Positions 34,533 through 43,008 of a stretch of 64,000 nucleotides of DNA are shown one piece after another; positions within the stretch are counted from its first letter, which is position 1; the number at the start of each line of letters is the position of its first letter. A program made the position numbers and the translations under genes. Source of the DNA: SZUA-265 sp966249405 (GTDB lineage: Bacteria; Myxococcota_A; Polyangia; Polyangiales; Polyangiaceae); assembly GCA_966249405.1 (NCBI GenBank), contig CBINDO010000008.1:1-64000 (forward strand), in the 5' to 3' direction. The notes below the pieces were generated by a model. The model was not told the origin of the DNA, made no database searches, and saw nothing but the letters and a program-made list of their open reading frames with translations.

Positions 34533-36008
34533 TCAAGCTTCGTGAGGGGCGGCGTCGAACGCGTTCGGAACCGCCCGGAACAAGCCGCACGCGATGCTCG
34601 CCGAGCGAACGACGTCGGCGAGCACCTGAAGCAGCGCGAGCGACGTCGGGGTAACGGCCCGGGCGTTTTCGAGTTCGATGCGAACGACCAACGCGCCGGC
34701 GTCGTAAACGAACGTCTCCCAATGCGGGGGAGAACCCGACGGGGTTGGTCGAGAAATTTCGAAAAGCGTGTTCATTCCCGCCGACGCTTTCACGCCCAAT
34801 ACGCGCGCCGTCGCGAGCGCGGCTTCGAGCTCGCCGGGGAGCTGGGTGGGATCGCTCACCGTATCTAGCCTCAGGACCAACTTCGGGATCAGGTGGCGTA
34901 GTTGGTCGGTGAGCGGATCGTAGGTGTGTTGACTCAGGCGCACGGCCTGTTGAGTGCGGTCGAAATAGCCGAGAAACCTGACCAACCCAAATAGCACAGC
35001 GCTGGCGCCGAGCACCGCCATGCCCGCCACCCACGCGCGTTCGATGGTGGTTGCGATCGCAAACCCGGCGAACAGGAACGTGATGCCGTACAAGGTGACC
35101 ACCGTGCGGCGGTGGGTCAGCCCGCGGTCGAGCAAGCGGTGGTGGATGTGCCCGCGGTCAGCGGAGAAAACCGGCTGTCTCGCGACGTAACGGCGCGCGA
35201 TCGAGAGCAACGTGTCGAAGATGGGCAGGCCGAGCGCCAACACCGGGATCACCAAGGAGACAGCGGTCGACGCCTTCTGGATGGGAGAGAGCAGCGACGT
35301 GAGGGCGAGCGTGTACCCGAGGAAATAACTCCCCGAGTCGCCCATGAAGATCCGCGCGGGATTGAAGTTGTAGAAGAGGAACCCGAGCAGCGCCCCCATC
35401 AGCGACGCCATCACGAGACAAACGAACACTGCACCCAGACCTGCCCCCGACAGGATCGCGACGATGAGGTTGGTCGCGGCCGCGAAGAACACGACCCCGG
35501 CGGCGAGGCCGTCGAGGCCGTCGATGAGGTTGACTGCGTTGGTGATGCCCACGATCCAAATCACCGTGACGATCGGAGCCAACGCCCCCAACGCCACGGG
35601 CCCGAACAAGGGGATCAGCAGACCATCGATGCGGAACCCGGTAGCGAACGCAAAGCTGGCGGCGAGCACTTGCGCAAGCAGTTTCGGGCCGGCGCGCAGG
35701 CCTCGAACATCGTCCCAGGCGCCGACCAGGCACATGAACAGCGTTCCGGCGACGAGCGCCATGGCTGCCGTCCGGGAGACGCGGATGATGCGCGCGACCT
35801 CCGAATCGACGACGAACAATGCGACCAAGGGTGACAGCGTCGCTGCAGCCAAGGCGAGCCCGCCGAGGCGAGGCACGGCGAGGCTGTTAATGTGTCGCCC
35901 ACCAGGGTGCGATGTTGCGCCGACGCGATAGGCCAACTTGCACACCAGCGGTGTAAGGCAGCCGGCCACGACGAGGGCCATGAAGAAGGCCGCCAAGTAG
36001 GTGCGCAT
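34533..36008 (-). CDS. WecA/TagO-like undecaprenyl-phosphate sugar-1-phosphate transferase
   Basis: The protein belongs to the polyprenyl-phosphate HexNAc-1-P transferase family (MraY/WecA/TagO). About eleven membrane segments are visible in the first 350 residues. Key motifs are GAWDDVRGL (DDxxD region), IVGITNAVNLIDGLDGLAAG, FMGDSGSYFLGY and the RGHIHHRLLDRGLTH His motif. It would start glycan assembly on undecaprenyl phosphate. The 491-residue length exceeds the usual 330-360 by a C-terminal soluble extension of about 130 residues that has no recognised domain. Confidence 0.88.
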   Translation of the reverse strand: MRTYLAAFFMALVVAGCLTPLVCKLAYRVGATSHPGGRHINSLAVPRLGGLALAAATLSPLVALFVVDSEVARIIRVSRTAAMALVAGTLFMCLVGAWDDVRGLRAGPKLLAQVLAASFAFATGFRIDGLLIPLFGPVALGALAPIVTVIWIVGITNAVNLIDGLDGLAAGVVFFAAATNLIVAILSGAGLGAVFVCLVMASLMGALLGFLFYNFNPARIFMGDSGSYFLGYTLALTSLLSPIQKASTAVSLVIPVLALGLPIFDTLLSIARRYVARQPVFSADRGHIHHRLLDRGLTHRRTVVTLYGITFLFAGFAIATTIERAWVAGMAVLGASAVLFGLVRFLGYFDRTQQAVRLSQHTYDPLTDQLRHLIPKLVLRLDTVSDPTQLPGELEAALATARVLGVKASAGMNTLFEISRPTPSGSPPHWETFVYDAGALVVRIELENARAVTPTSLALLQVLADVVRSASIACGLFRAVPNAFDAAPHEA

Positions 36009-36202
36009 CGAGCACTTCGATTTAGATGATGGCGGGGCGCGACGCTACAAAACGCGGATGGTGCGCGTGATGTGTCACCAGCACCTGGAAGCAAGCCGCG
36101 CCCGTAGAACGGGGCTATGCGCGAATTCCAGTGTCGCTTGACTGAGCCCATCGAGTTTGGTCGGGCTGGCTTTTTCACGGCCGCTGAGGGTATCGACGGG
36201 TC

Positions 36203-36979
36203 ATGGCCGTCTCAGAACCGCTCCACATTGGGTCCTATTCGTTCAACTCCCGTTTGTTCTTGGGCACCGGAAAGTACAAGGACGTCGCGGAGACGGAGGC
36301 AGCGCTGGTCGCGTCGGGGGCAGAGGTCGTGACGGTAGCGTTGCGGCGCGTCGACCTCAAGGACCGATCGGACGGCTCGTTGATGAAGCTGCTCATGAGT
36401 GGGCGCTGGACCATCTTGCCCAACACGGCCTTCTGCTACACGGCCGACGAAGCCATACGCACGTTGCGCCTCGCGCGTGAGCTCGGGATGGGCAACCTGG
36501 TCAAGCTCGAGATCTTGGGTGACCAAAAGACCCTATACCCAGACAACGAGCAGACGTTGCAGGCCGCCGCCATTTTGGTCAAGGAAGGGTTTACGGTGTT
36601 ACCCTATTGCATCGATGATCCGATCGTGTGTCGCAAGCTCGAAGACATCGGGTGCGCGGCGGTCATGCCTCTGGCGGCGCCAATTGGGAGCGGCCTCGGG
36701 ATTCGAAACCCCTACAACCTACGCATCATCATCGAGAACTCCAAGGTTCCGGTGATCGTCGACGCCGGTGTCGGTACGGCTTCGGACGCCGCCGTGGCGA
36801 TGGAGCTCGGGTGTGATGGGGTATTGATGAACACTGCCGTCGCTCTTGCCAAAGACCCGATCGCCATGGCGGAGGCCATGAAGCTCGGCGTCCTCGCGGG
36901 GCGCATGGCGTACCGCGCCGGTCGCATGCCTCGACGTTTGTACGCCAGCGCGTCGAGCCCCGAGTCGGGGCTCATCTGA
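36203..36979 (+). CDS. thiG: Thiazole synthase ThiG
   Basis: ThiG forms the thiazole ring of thiamine from DXP, dehydroglycine and the ThiS thiocarboxylate. The 258-residue TIM barrel shows RLFLGTGKYKD near the start, the catalytic Lys in NLVKLEILGD, AAVMPLAAPIGSG and VIVDAGVGTASDAAVAMELG. The start is ATG at 36203. ThiS, ThiF and ThiC are not nearby. No TPP riboswitch was seen in the 194 bases upstream. Confidence 0.95.
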   Translation: MAVSEPLHIGSYSFNSRLFLGTGKYKDVAETEAALVASGAEVVTVALRRVDLKDRSDGSLMKLLMSGRWTILPNTAFCYTADEAIRTLRLARELGMGNLVKLEILGDQKTLYPDNEQTLQAAAILVKEGFTVLPYCIDDPIVCRKLEDIGCAAVMPLAAPIGSGLGIRNPYNLRIIIENSKVPVIVDAGVGTASDAAVAMELGCDGVLMNTAVALAKDPIAMAEAMKLGVLAGRMAYRAGRMPRRLYASASSPESGLI

Positions 36980-37005
36980 GCCAGCGGCCTCCGCAACGGG
37001 CGCCC

Positions 37006-37419
37006 ATGCGAGTCGACGCAAAACCGTTGCGCGGCGCGCTCGTCGAAGTCTCACTTCCCGTCGCGTTCACGGCGCTCATTTTCATCAAGGGATCAGCGCC
37101 TGCCGACCCGAGCTCGATCCAAGTCAACGACAAGCTCGCCCACGCCGTCGTGTTTTTCGGTCTGGCGTTGTGTTGCGGCCCGCTCGCGGGCCATTGGATG
37201 AGGCGTCGCTCCGTGAACGCGGGAAGGGCGGTGGCCACGTGCGCCGCGTATTCGATGTTCGTCGGTGCGGCGCTGGAAGTTTGGCAGTCGCGGATCCCGC
37301 ACCGCACGGCCGACGTTTGGGATTGGGTGGCCGACGCGGTTGGCGCTCTGTTGGCAGCGGCGGTGTTGCGCCTGCTGCTGCCCAGGTACATCGCATGGCG
37401 GGCACACGACCGCGGCTGA
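37006..37419 (+). CDS. VanZ-like membrane protein
   Basis: The 137-residue protein has about four hydrophobic segments and the VanZ signature: NDKLAHAVVFFGLAL with His, then EVWQSRIPHRTADVWDWVADAVGALL. Family function is uncertain (teicoplanin resistance in the VanZ prototype). Its end overlaps the start of the thiamine-phosphate synthase-like gene by 25 bases. Confidence 0.78.
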   Translation: MRVDAKPLRGALVEVSLPVAFTALIFIKGSAPADPSSIQVNDKLAHAVVFFGLALCCGPLAGHWMRRRSVNAGRAVATCAAYSMFVGAALEVWQSRIPHRTADVWDWVADAVGALLAAAVLRLLLPRYIAWRAHDRG

Positions 37420-38012
37420 TTGCCATCACTGACGTGGCCGTTCACGGGCCCGCGCGCACGCTGGAGCTCTTCGAGCACCTGTGCCATGCCGCGCGTCCCG
37501 GCTCGGTGTGCGTCCAACTTCGGTGGGACGCGGCCCCCAGAGAGCTGTTCGCGCTGGGTGAGCGGCTGCGCGCGATCTGTGTGGACAGTGAACAGATCTT
37601 GAGTGTCAACGAGCGCCTCGACGTCGCTTTGGCGCTGGGCGCAACGGCCGTTCACCTGAAAACGCGATCCGTCGCGGCCCGGGAGGTGAGGGCGTTGTGG
37701 GGCAGTCGCGGAAGGGATGTTTGGGTCACCCGGGCTTGGCACCCTGCTGACGAGAGTGTTCCACTCGACGTGGACGCGCTCGTGGCATCACCCGTCGCTG
37801 CCGAGCGAAAAGGGCAGCCGCCCCTGGGTACGGACGGGCTCCGCGCCGCGTGCCTCGGGTGTCCCGTGCCGGTGTATGCTCTCGGTGGTGTCGACTCCAG
37901 CAACGCGGCGTCCATGATTCTCGCGGGCGCCCAGGGGGTAGCCGCCATCGGGGCGTGTCACGACGAGCCCCTGGCGTTGTTGGAGGCTTTGGGCGCCCGG
38001 CGTGGCAATTGA
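37395..38012 (+). CDS. ThiE/TenI-like protein, divergent
   Basis: The 205-residue protein starts MAGTRPRLIAITD at the ATG 37395 and follows the ThiE barrel order, ending VYALGGVDSSNAASMILAGA. Several ThiE catalytic motifs are altered: QLRxK reads QLRWDAAPREL, the ND[DR] segment reads SVNERLDVALALGA and the GVHLGQxD site reads AVHLKTRS, losing the metal-binding Asp. It may be a TenI-type aminase (thiazole tautomerase) or an inactive form rather than thiamine-phosphate synthase. Placement two genes after thiG supports a thiamine role. Confidence 0.75.
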   Translation: MAGTRPRLIAITDVAVHGPARTLELFEHLCHAARPGSVCVQLRWDAAPRELFALGERLRAICVDSEQILSVNERLDVALALGATAVHLKTRSVAAREVRALWGSRGRDVWVTRAWHPADESVPLDVDALVASPVAAERKGQPPLGTDGLRAACLGCPVPVYALGGVDSSNAASMILAGAQGVAAIGACHDEPLALLEALGARRGN

Positions 38013-38138
38013 CAACAGTCGGAGTCGTGGTGAGCTCTTACGCCAATCCGGAACGGTCAATCTGCGGCAGCACCCTAAACCGAACGCGACCGTGTCCGTT
38101 CGATAGATTGCCCGACCTTCACCGGGGGCCTCACCGCC

Positions 38139-38717
38139 ATGCAATCCGCCGCCGTGCCCTTTGATGTAGTCGTCGTCGACGACTCGCCGGTCGACCGACT
38201 GTTCTATCGGCGTTTGCTCAGCCGCGCGCGGCCCGACTGGAACGTCACCGACGTCAATTCGGCGTTCGAGGCCGAGAAGATCTGCGAGTCGCGACCGGTG
38301 AGATGTCTGGTGCTGGATCAGAACTTGCCGGAGACGACGGGCCTAGACTTCCTCAAGGCGTTGCGCGGCAAGCCTTGGGGTAACCAGTTGCCGGTCGTGA
38401 TGATCAGCGGTAGTCACGAGCCGGCGCTCGTGCATCAGGCGTACGAATACGGAGCCAGCGCCGTGCTCGCCAAGGGGCTACTCAACACCTCGGCGTTGCG
38501 CGGGGCGGTGGAGCGTGCAATCCGTGGCGAACGAGACGAGCCCGAGGAGACTCTCGAGCTGCTGCGCGCAGAGTTTGCTTACGCGTGTGTCGCCACGACC
38601 GGGACCGAACGCGAGCCGGGCCCGGGTGAGCTGGCGCGGTTTGCTCTGGTTGGCGAATTGTGCCGTTTGGCGTCGGTGCTCGGCCCCGCCTCGAAGCGCC
38701 CGAAGTCTACGAGCTGA
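38139..38717 (+). CDS. Response regulator with receiver domain
   Basis: The 192-residue protein has an N-terminal receiver domain: acidic pocket VVVVDDSPVDRLF, phospho-acceptor Asp in CLVLDQNLPETTG, Ser in VVMISGS and Lys in AVLAKG. The C-terminal 60 residues have no DNA-binding or enzymatic domain I recognise. No partner histidine kinase is adjacent. It converges on cyaY 19 bases away. Confidence 0.85.
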   Translation: MQSAAVPFDVVVVDDSPVDRLFYRRLLSRARPDWNVTDVNSAFEAEKICESRPVRCLVLDQNLPETTGLDFLKALRGKPWGNQLPVVMISGSHEPALVHQAYEYGASAVLAKGLLNTSALRGAVERAIRGERDEPEETLELLRAEFAYACVATTGTEREPGPGELARFALVGELCRLASVLGPASKRPKSTS

Positions 38718-38735
38718 GCCCCCACAGCTCGTTGG

Positions 38736-39074
38736 TCACTCGAGCGTCACGTCGCGACCCAGCTTGTTGCGGAGCTGAGTCGTCAACACGGACGTGAGTG
38801 TCTCACCAGATTTGCTGCACAACCACTCTTCGGTCCCCGATGGGTTGAAGTGCCATGCCGAGGTGTTGGCGGCCATCCAGATCTGCTGAGCTGCCCGGTG
38901 GCTGTTGATGACGAATCGGACGCCGTCGGGGAACTCGATGGTAAGGATGTCGTTGGCGAGCTCGACCTCGAAGGTTTCACCCAGCTCGACGCTCAAGCGG
39001 TCCAGCTGGGACACCAACCGCGTCAAAGTCGTCGCTGCGAGTCTTTTGTAGGTTTCTTCCGAGGCCGAGTTCAT
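38736..39074 (-). CDS. cyaY: Frataxin homolog CyaY
   Basis: The 112-residue protein shows the frataxin fold markers: an acidic N-terminal helix (MNSASEETYKRLAATTL), LTIEFPDGVRFVINSH, then QQIWMAA and SAWHFNPSG. CyaY binds iron and regulates Fe-S cluster assembly with IscS. The ATG at 39074 gives the usual size. An in-frame ATG at 39107 would add eleven residues. Confidence 0.85.
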   Translation of the reverse strand: MNSASEETYKRLAATTLTRLVSQLDRLSVELGETFEVELANDILTIEFPDGVRFVINSHRAAQQIWMAANTSAWHFNPSGTEEWLCSKSGETLTSVLTTQLRNKLGRDVTLE

Positions 39075-39119
39075 TGGATTGCGTTCTTTTGAGGGCGTCC
39101 GCGCCACTGACGGTGCGCG

Positions 39120-39617
39120 TCATTGCGCGGGCGGCGGCGTCAGTGCGGGAACACACTGAGGCGACAAACACTGGAAGCCCGGTTGGCAATCGGCAGCCGT
39201 TTGGCACGGCCAAGCGCACTTACCGGCTGCGACGTTGCAGCGGTGGGCCACGCATTGCGCGTCGCTCTGACAGGGGAACGCGTAGTCTGCGGGTTTGGAC
39301 ATCGTGGCGCTGGGCGCCGCCGCAGGATACTGCTGTTGAGGGTACTGTTGCTGCGGGTATTGCTGTTGTGGGTACTGCTGCTGCGGGTATTGCTGTTGTG
39401 GATACTGCTGCTGCGGGTATTGCTGTTGTGGATACTGCTGGTAGCTGGCTTGCGGCGGCGCCTGCGGTTCGGGTTCACTTCCGCCGCAACCCACGAGCGA
39501 CATCGCGGTGAGAGCAACGCACGCCAATCCACCCAATGCGCGGCGAACAGCTTTCGAACTCGAGGAGTAAGGTGACGAGCCAACGGTTGACAATCCCAAT
39601 CGCACGGTACTTCGCAT
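39120..39617 (-). CDS. Lipoprotein with PQQQY tandem repeats and Cys-rich C-terminus
   Basis: The 165-residue protein has a hydrophobic signal segment and lipobox (LTAMSLVGCGG). The mature part starts with seven PQQQY units followed by a Cys-rich region (FPCQSDAQCVAHRCNVAAGK, then CAWPCQTAADC and FQCLSPQCVP) resembling small disulfide-rich dickkopf-like or EGF-like modules common in myxobacterial lipoproteins. It is probably surface-exposed. The function is unknown. Confidence 0.75.
   Translation of the reverse strand: MRSTVRLGLSTVGSSPYSSSSKAVRRALGGLACVALTAMSLVGCGGSEPEPQAPPQASYQQYPQQQYPQQQYPQQQYPQQQYPQQQYPQQQYPQQQYPAAAPSATMSKPADYAFPCQSDAQCVAHRCNVAAGKCAWPCQTAADCQPGFQCLSPQCVPALTPPPAQ
39325..39440 (-). 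repeat. Tandem 15-bp repeat (seven units)
   Basis: Seven consecutive 15-base units (each of GGRTAYTGYTGYTGN form on the plus strand) encode PQQQY. The units differ at silent positions in a partly alternating 30-base order. Unit-number change would stay in frame. Confidence 0.85.
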
Positions 39618-39668
39618 GGTCCGAAACGCTATCCGGGTTTGCCTCCGACGACAATCGGAAAGGGAACG

Positions 39669-42224
39669 TCAGCTTTGCAAACACATCGCGAGCAGTTGGC
39701 TGGCGATCGCCTTGCGCTGGCCGCCGTCGGCGGGCCCGACGCACGCCGGGCAGCCACTTTTGCACGGGCAGGTGGTGATCAATTGACGGGCCCGCCCGAT
39801 CAACGTGGGGGCTTGGCGAAAGATCCGTTCGCTCAAGCCGACACCGCCGGCGTGGGCGTCGAACAGGAACAAGGTAGGTGAGTGCTGGCCGCGGCGCTGG
39901 GAGTTGCGGCCCGGGAGTTCGGGACGTTGGCCCGCTGCTTCCGGGTCCTCGTCATCGTAACCGTCACCCAACGTGCGGTTGAGGTCTTGGGGATCACACA
40001 TCAATGCGAGCGTCGAGACCGTCTCGAGCGCGCGCCCTGCGCCGCGTAGGCCATCAACCACCAAGGAACGGGAATAAGTGAACTGTGAGACGAGGGCTTC
40101 GGGAATCGACATCCAGAAGCTGGTCGTGTGCATTTGCATCTCCGGCAGGTGGACGTCACCGTAGCCGGCGTTTTCGTGCGTGAAGAACTTGATCTTCTTG
40201 TAACCGGTCACTTTTTCTATGACCTTGACCTCGCCATATCCGAGCTCGACGCGATTTCCGAGTCCGGTCGTCGTTCGGTCGAACTCCTCGATGACCTCGA
40301 CGTCACGGTACGTGAGCGCAGTCGTGAAGTAGTCCGGCACGACTTTGCGGACGAAGGCCTTGTGATTGTCGTAGTCCAGGCGTTCGACTTGGTATTGCTC
40401 GGCGTTGTGCTGGTAGATCGCCTGCTCGTGGAGCATCGTGTGCGTTGCCCGCCAGTCGAGCTCGGCCAGGGTCTTGTTGGTGTCCAGGTCGATGATGACG
40501 AAGTTGTCCCAACCGATGTTACGCAGGGACACGTGGGTCGCCGGATAGGCCTCTCCTGCCCAGTAGTACCGGCCGGCGCGCGCGTGCACCAACCCTTGCG
40601 ACTGAAGATATTCGAGCGCGTCGCGGGTGGCGTCGGGGTTCAAGGTTGCATACGTCTCGCCGTCGGCGTGTTCGGGCGCCGTCGGGCGCACGCCCGGTTC
40701 AGCCATCAGGAAAGGCGCCTCGAACGTCGCGCATTTCAGGTGCGCGATGAGGACCTCGGGGTTGTCCGGGTCGATGCGAGCCTCTTCGGCCGAGGCTCCG
40801 AGTACGTACGCCGGTTCTCGCGCCAAGAATTGGTCGATGGCATCACTCGAACATACCAACAGCGCGATGCTTTGCTCGCCGCGACGCCCCGCGCGTCCGA
40901 AGCGCTGCCACATCGACGCGATCGAGCCCGGGTACCCGACGCAGATCGCCGCGCTCAAGTCACCGATGTCGATGCCGAGCTCCAGGGCGTTGGTAGCGAC
41001 GACGCACAACACTTCACCCTCTCGCAGGCCCCGTTCGATGCCACGACGAGTCTCCGGCAAATAACCGCCGCGATACGCCATGATGGCATCGGGCCCGGCG
41101 ACGTGGCTACATCGCTGACGCAGGTACGTCAGCAGGATCTCGACGCTGTTGCGGGACTGGGCAAACACTATCGTCGGCACCTTGGCCTCGATTAAGTCCG
41201 CCGCGAGGTTCACCGCATGCTTCAGCGCCGAGCCGCGCAATTGCAGCGCTTCGTCGACGACTGGTGGGTTGTACATGAACAGTTGCCGGGCGGACGTGGG
41301 CGCTCCGGATTGGTCGACGAGGGTGACGCTGGCGGCGTCGGCGCCAATCAGACGCTGGGCGTGTTCTTTGGGGTTGCCGATGGTCGCCGTCGCACAGATG
41401 AAGCGCGGGCTCGACCCGTGGAACGCCGCGATCCGCTTGAGTCGCGCGAGCACGTGGGCCATGTGACTTCCGAATACGCCGCGATACGTGTGCAGCTCGT
41501 CGAGCACGACGTACTGCAGGCTTTGAAACAACGAGGCCCACTTGGTGTGGTTCGGTAAGATCCCCGCGTGCAGCATGTCCGGGTTGGTCAGGATGATGCG
41601 CGCTTGTTCACGCGCTGCACGCCGCGCGTCGGCCCGCGTGTCACCATCGAAGACCAGCGCTCCGATCCCGAGTTCGGCGTCGGCGATCAAGGATTGCAGC
41701 GAGTGCTCTTGGTCGCGACTCAGTGCTTTGGTGGGGTAAAGGTACAGTGCCGTGCCGCCGCGCACCTTGTCGACCGCATCGAGCACCGGCAGGTGAAAAC
41801 ACAACGACTTGCCGCTCGACGTGGGCGTGGAAACCACCACGTTTTGCCCCGCGAGTGCCGCTTGCACCGCGATGTTCTGGTGTGAATAGAGCTGCGTGAT
41901 GCCGCGTTTGGCGAGAGCGCGAGCCAGCGCCGGAGACAACCCGTCGGGAATCGGCGCAAACCGAGCTTCGGACTTCTCGAATCGCTCCTGGAGCGCGAGA
42001 CACGGCTTGACGCGACCCTCGCCCAACCACTGGGCGACGACTGCGTCCACTCCGCGCGGCTTGGACTGCCATGGGGTATCGGCGGCGATGTAAACGGGCC
42101 CATCATCGGGGCGGTCGCTTCCGGGGTCCGCCCGTCCGGATCCCCATCCGGCGGCGGGAGGCGCGACGTCGTTTGCCGGGACGGGGCCAGCCGGCTTGGG
42201 TGGGTCGGAACCGGACGGCGTCAT
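39669..42224 (-). CDS. MrfA/Hrq1-like DEAD/DEAH helicase with C-terminal zinc domain
   Basis: The 851-residue protein contains an SF2 helicase core: STPTSSGKSLCFHLP (Walker A), VLDELHTYRGVFG, ICATATIGNPKEHA and the C-terminal WQRFGRAGRRGEQSIA. The extra C-terminal MZB/DUF1998-type domain has a CPCKSGCPACVGP zinc-binding cysteine motif near the end. MrfA in Bacillus unwinds DNA and helps repair mitomycin lesions. The N-terminal 90 residues are Pro-rich and partly disordered. It is a single gene divergent from lspA. Confidence 0.88.
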   Translation of the reverse strand: MTPSGSDPPKPAGPVPANDVAPPAAGWGSGRADPGSDRPDDGPVYIAADTPWQSKPRGVDAVVAQWLGEGRVKPCLALQERFEKSEARFAPIPDGLSPALARALAKRGITQLYSHQNIAVQAALAGQNVVVSTPTSSGKSLCFHLPVLDAVDKVRGGTALYLYPTKALSRDQEHSLQSLIADAELGIGALVFDGDTRADARRAAREQARIILTNPDMLHAGILPNHTKWASLFQSLQYVVLDELHTYRGVFGSHMAHVLARLKRIAAFHGSSPRFICATATIGNPKEHAQRLIGADAASVTLVDQSGAPTSARQLFMYNPPVVDEALQLRGSALKHAVNLAADLIEAKVPTIVFAQSRNSVEILLTYLRQRCSHVAGPDAIMAYRGGYLPETRRGIERGLREGEVLCVVATNALELGIDIGDLSAAICVGYPGSIASMWQRFGRAGRRGEQSIALLVCSSDAIDQFLAREPAYVLGASAEEARIDPDNPEVLIAHLKCATFEAPFLMAEPGVRPTAPEHADGETYATLNPDATRDALEYLQSQGLVHARAGRYYWAGEAYPATHVSLRNIGWDNFVIIDLDTNKTLAELDWRATHTMLHEQAIYQHNAEQYQVERLDYDNHKAFVRKVVPDYFTTALTYRDVEVIEEFDRTTTGLGNRVELGYGEVKVIEKVTGYKKIKFFTHENAGYGDVHLPEMQMHTTSFWMSIPEALVSQFTYSRSLVVDGLRGAGRALETVSTLALMCDPQDLNRTLGDGYDDEDPEAAGQRPELPGRNSQRRGQHSPTLFLFDAHAGGVGLSERIFRQAPTLIGRARQLITTCPCKSGCPACVGPADGGQRKAIASQLLAMCLQS

Positions 42225-42280
42225 GGACGAATACTAAACGTTTGTTCCCCGTACCGCAACCCTCGGGGTCGCGAGCTGCG

Positions 42281-42318
42281 GGCCAAGAATTTTGGCCTAG
42301 CTAAACCTAGCGTAGGCC
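42281..42318. promoter_or_regulatory. Two overlapping dyads in the helicase/lspA gap
   Basis: GGCCAA-GAATT-TTGGCC (42281-42297) overlaps GGCCTA (42294-42299) pairing with TAGGCC (42313-42318). The site sits between divergent starts, so it could be an operator or part of a promoter. Confidence 0.3.
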
Positions 42319-42346
42319 ATTTTCGTGACGTAAGTAAGACCTGCTC

Positions 42347-43000
42347 ATGACCCAGCCGTCCTCGACTCTCGCCGCCAATTCAGGTCCCGCCCCCGCCGTC
42401 TCGACGGTCGCTCCGCCGAGCTACCTGTTTTTGGGCATCGTGGCTGCGGTAGCGCTGGTTGCCGACGCCGTGACCAAGTTGTGGGCGGAGTCGACGCTAG
42501 GGCGGCTGACGCGGCTGGATCCTTCCATCGTTTTGGTGGACGACGTGCTGACGTTCACCTTGGCGTACAACAAGGGCGGCGCCTTCGGGATGCTGGCAGG
42601 CGAAGACGGGGTTTGGCGCCGTCCGTTCTTCTTGCTGGTCAGCGCTGGGGCCTCGCTCTTCATCATCTCCTTGTATCGCAAGATTCAACCCAACCAGTGG
42701 GCGTTGCGCTGGGGCCTACCTTTGGTATTGGGCGGCGCGCTGGGCAATTTCGCCGACCGCTTGGCGAAGGGCAAAGTGGTAGACTTCATCGATTATCGCG
42801 CTGGCTGGGTAGAGTCGATGAACGAGTTGATCTCCAAGATTAACCCGACGTGGCACGTCACCAGCCACTGGCCCACGTTCAACGTGGCTGACATCTGTAT
42901 CTGCATCGGAGTGGGACTGATGGTCGTCGACATGTTCACAGCTGGCGGTCATCAGGCCCAAGCGGCCAAACGCGCTGCGCAATCCCCGAGCCAGAGCTGA
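42347..43000 (+). CDS. lspA: Lipoprotein signal peptidase (LspA)
   Basis: LspA cleaves signal peptides of lipid-modified prolipoproteins in the membrane. The 217-residue protein has about four membrane segments and both catalytic Asp motifs: GNFADRLAKGKVVDFIDY and FNVADICICIGVG. Ser/Ala/Pro-rich residues 1-25 form an extra N-terminal stretch. lgt follows after 8 bases. The many lipoproteins in the window fit the pair. Confidence 0.94.
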   Translation: MTQPSSTLAANSGPAPAVSTVAPPSYLFLGIVAAVALVADAVTKLWAESTLGRLTRLDPSIVLVDDVLTFTLAYNKGGAFGMLAGEDGVWRRPFFLLVSAGASLFIISLYRKIQPNQWALRWGLPLVLGGALGNFADRLAKGKVVDFIDYRAGWVESMNELISKINPTWHVTSHWPTFNVADICICIGVGLMVVDMFTAGGHQAQAAKRAAQSPSQS

Positions 43001-43008
43001 GCCGGCGC

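Noticed and set aside
36009..36202. TPP riboswitch before thiG
   Set aside because: A GCTGAGGG segment exists at about 36183, but the other conserved thi-box blocks and stems are missing.
39325..39440. CRISPR-like array
   Set aside because: Units are contiguous, without spacers, and encode a protein repeat.
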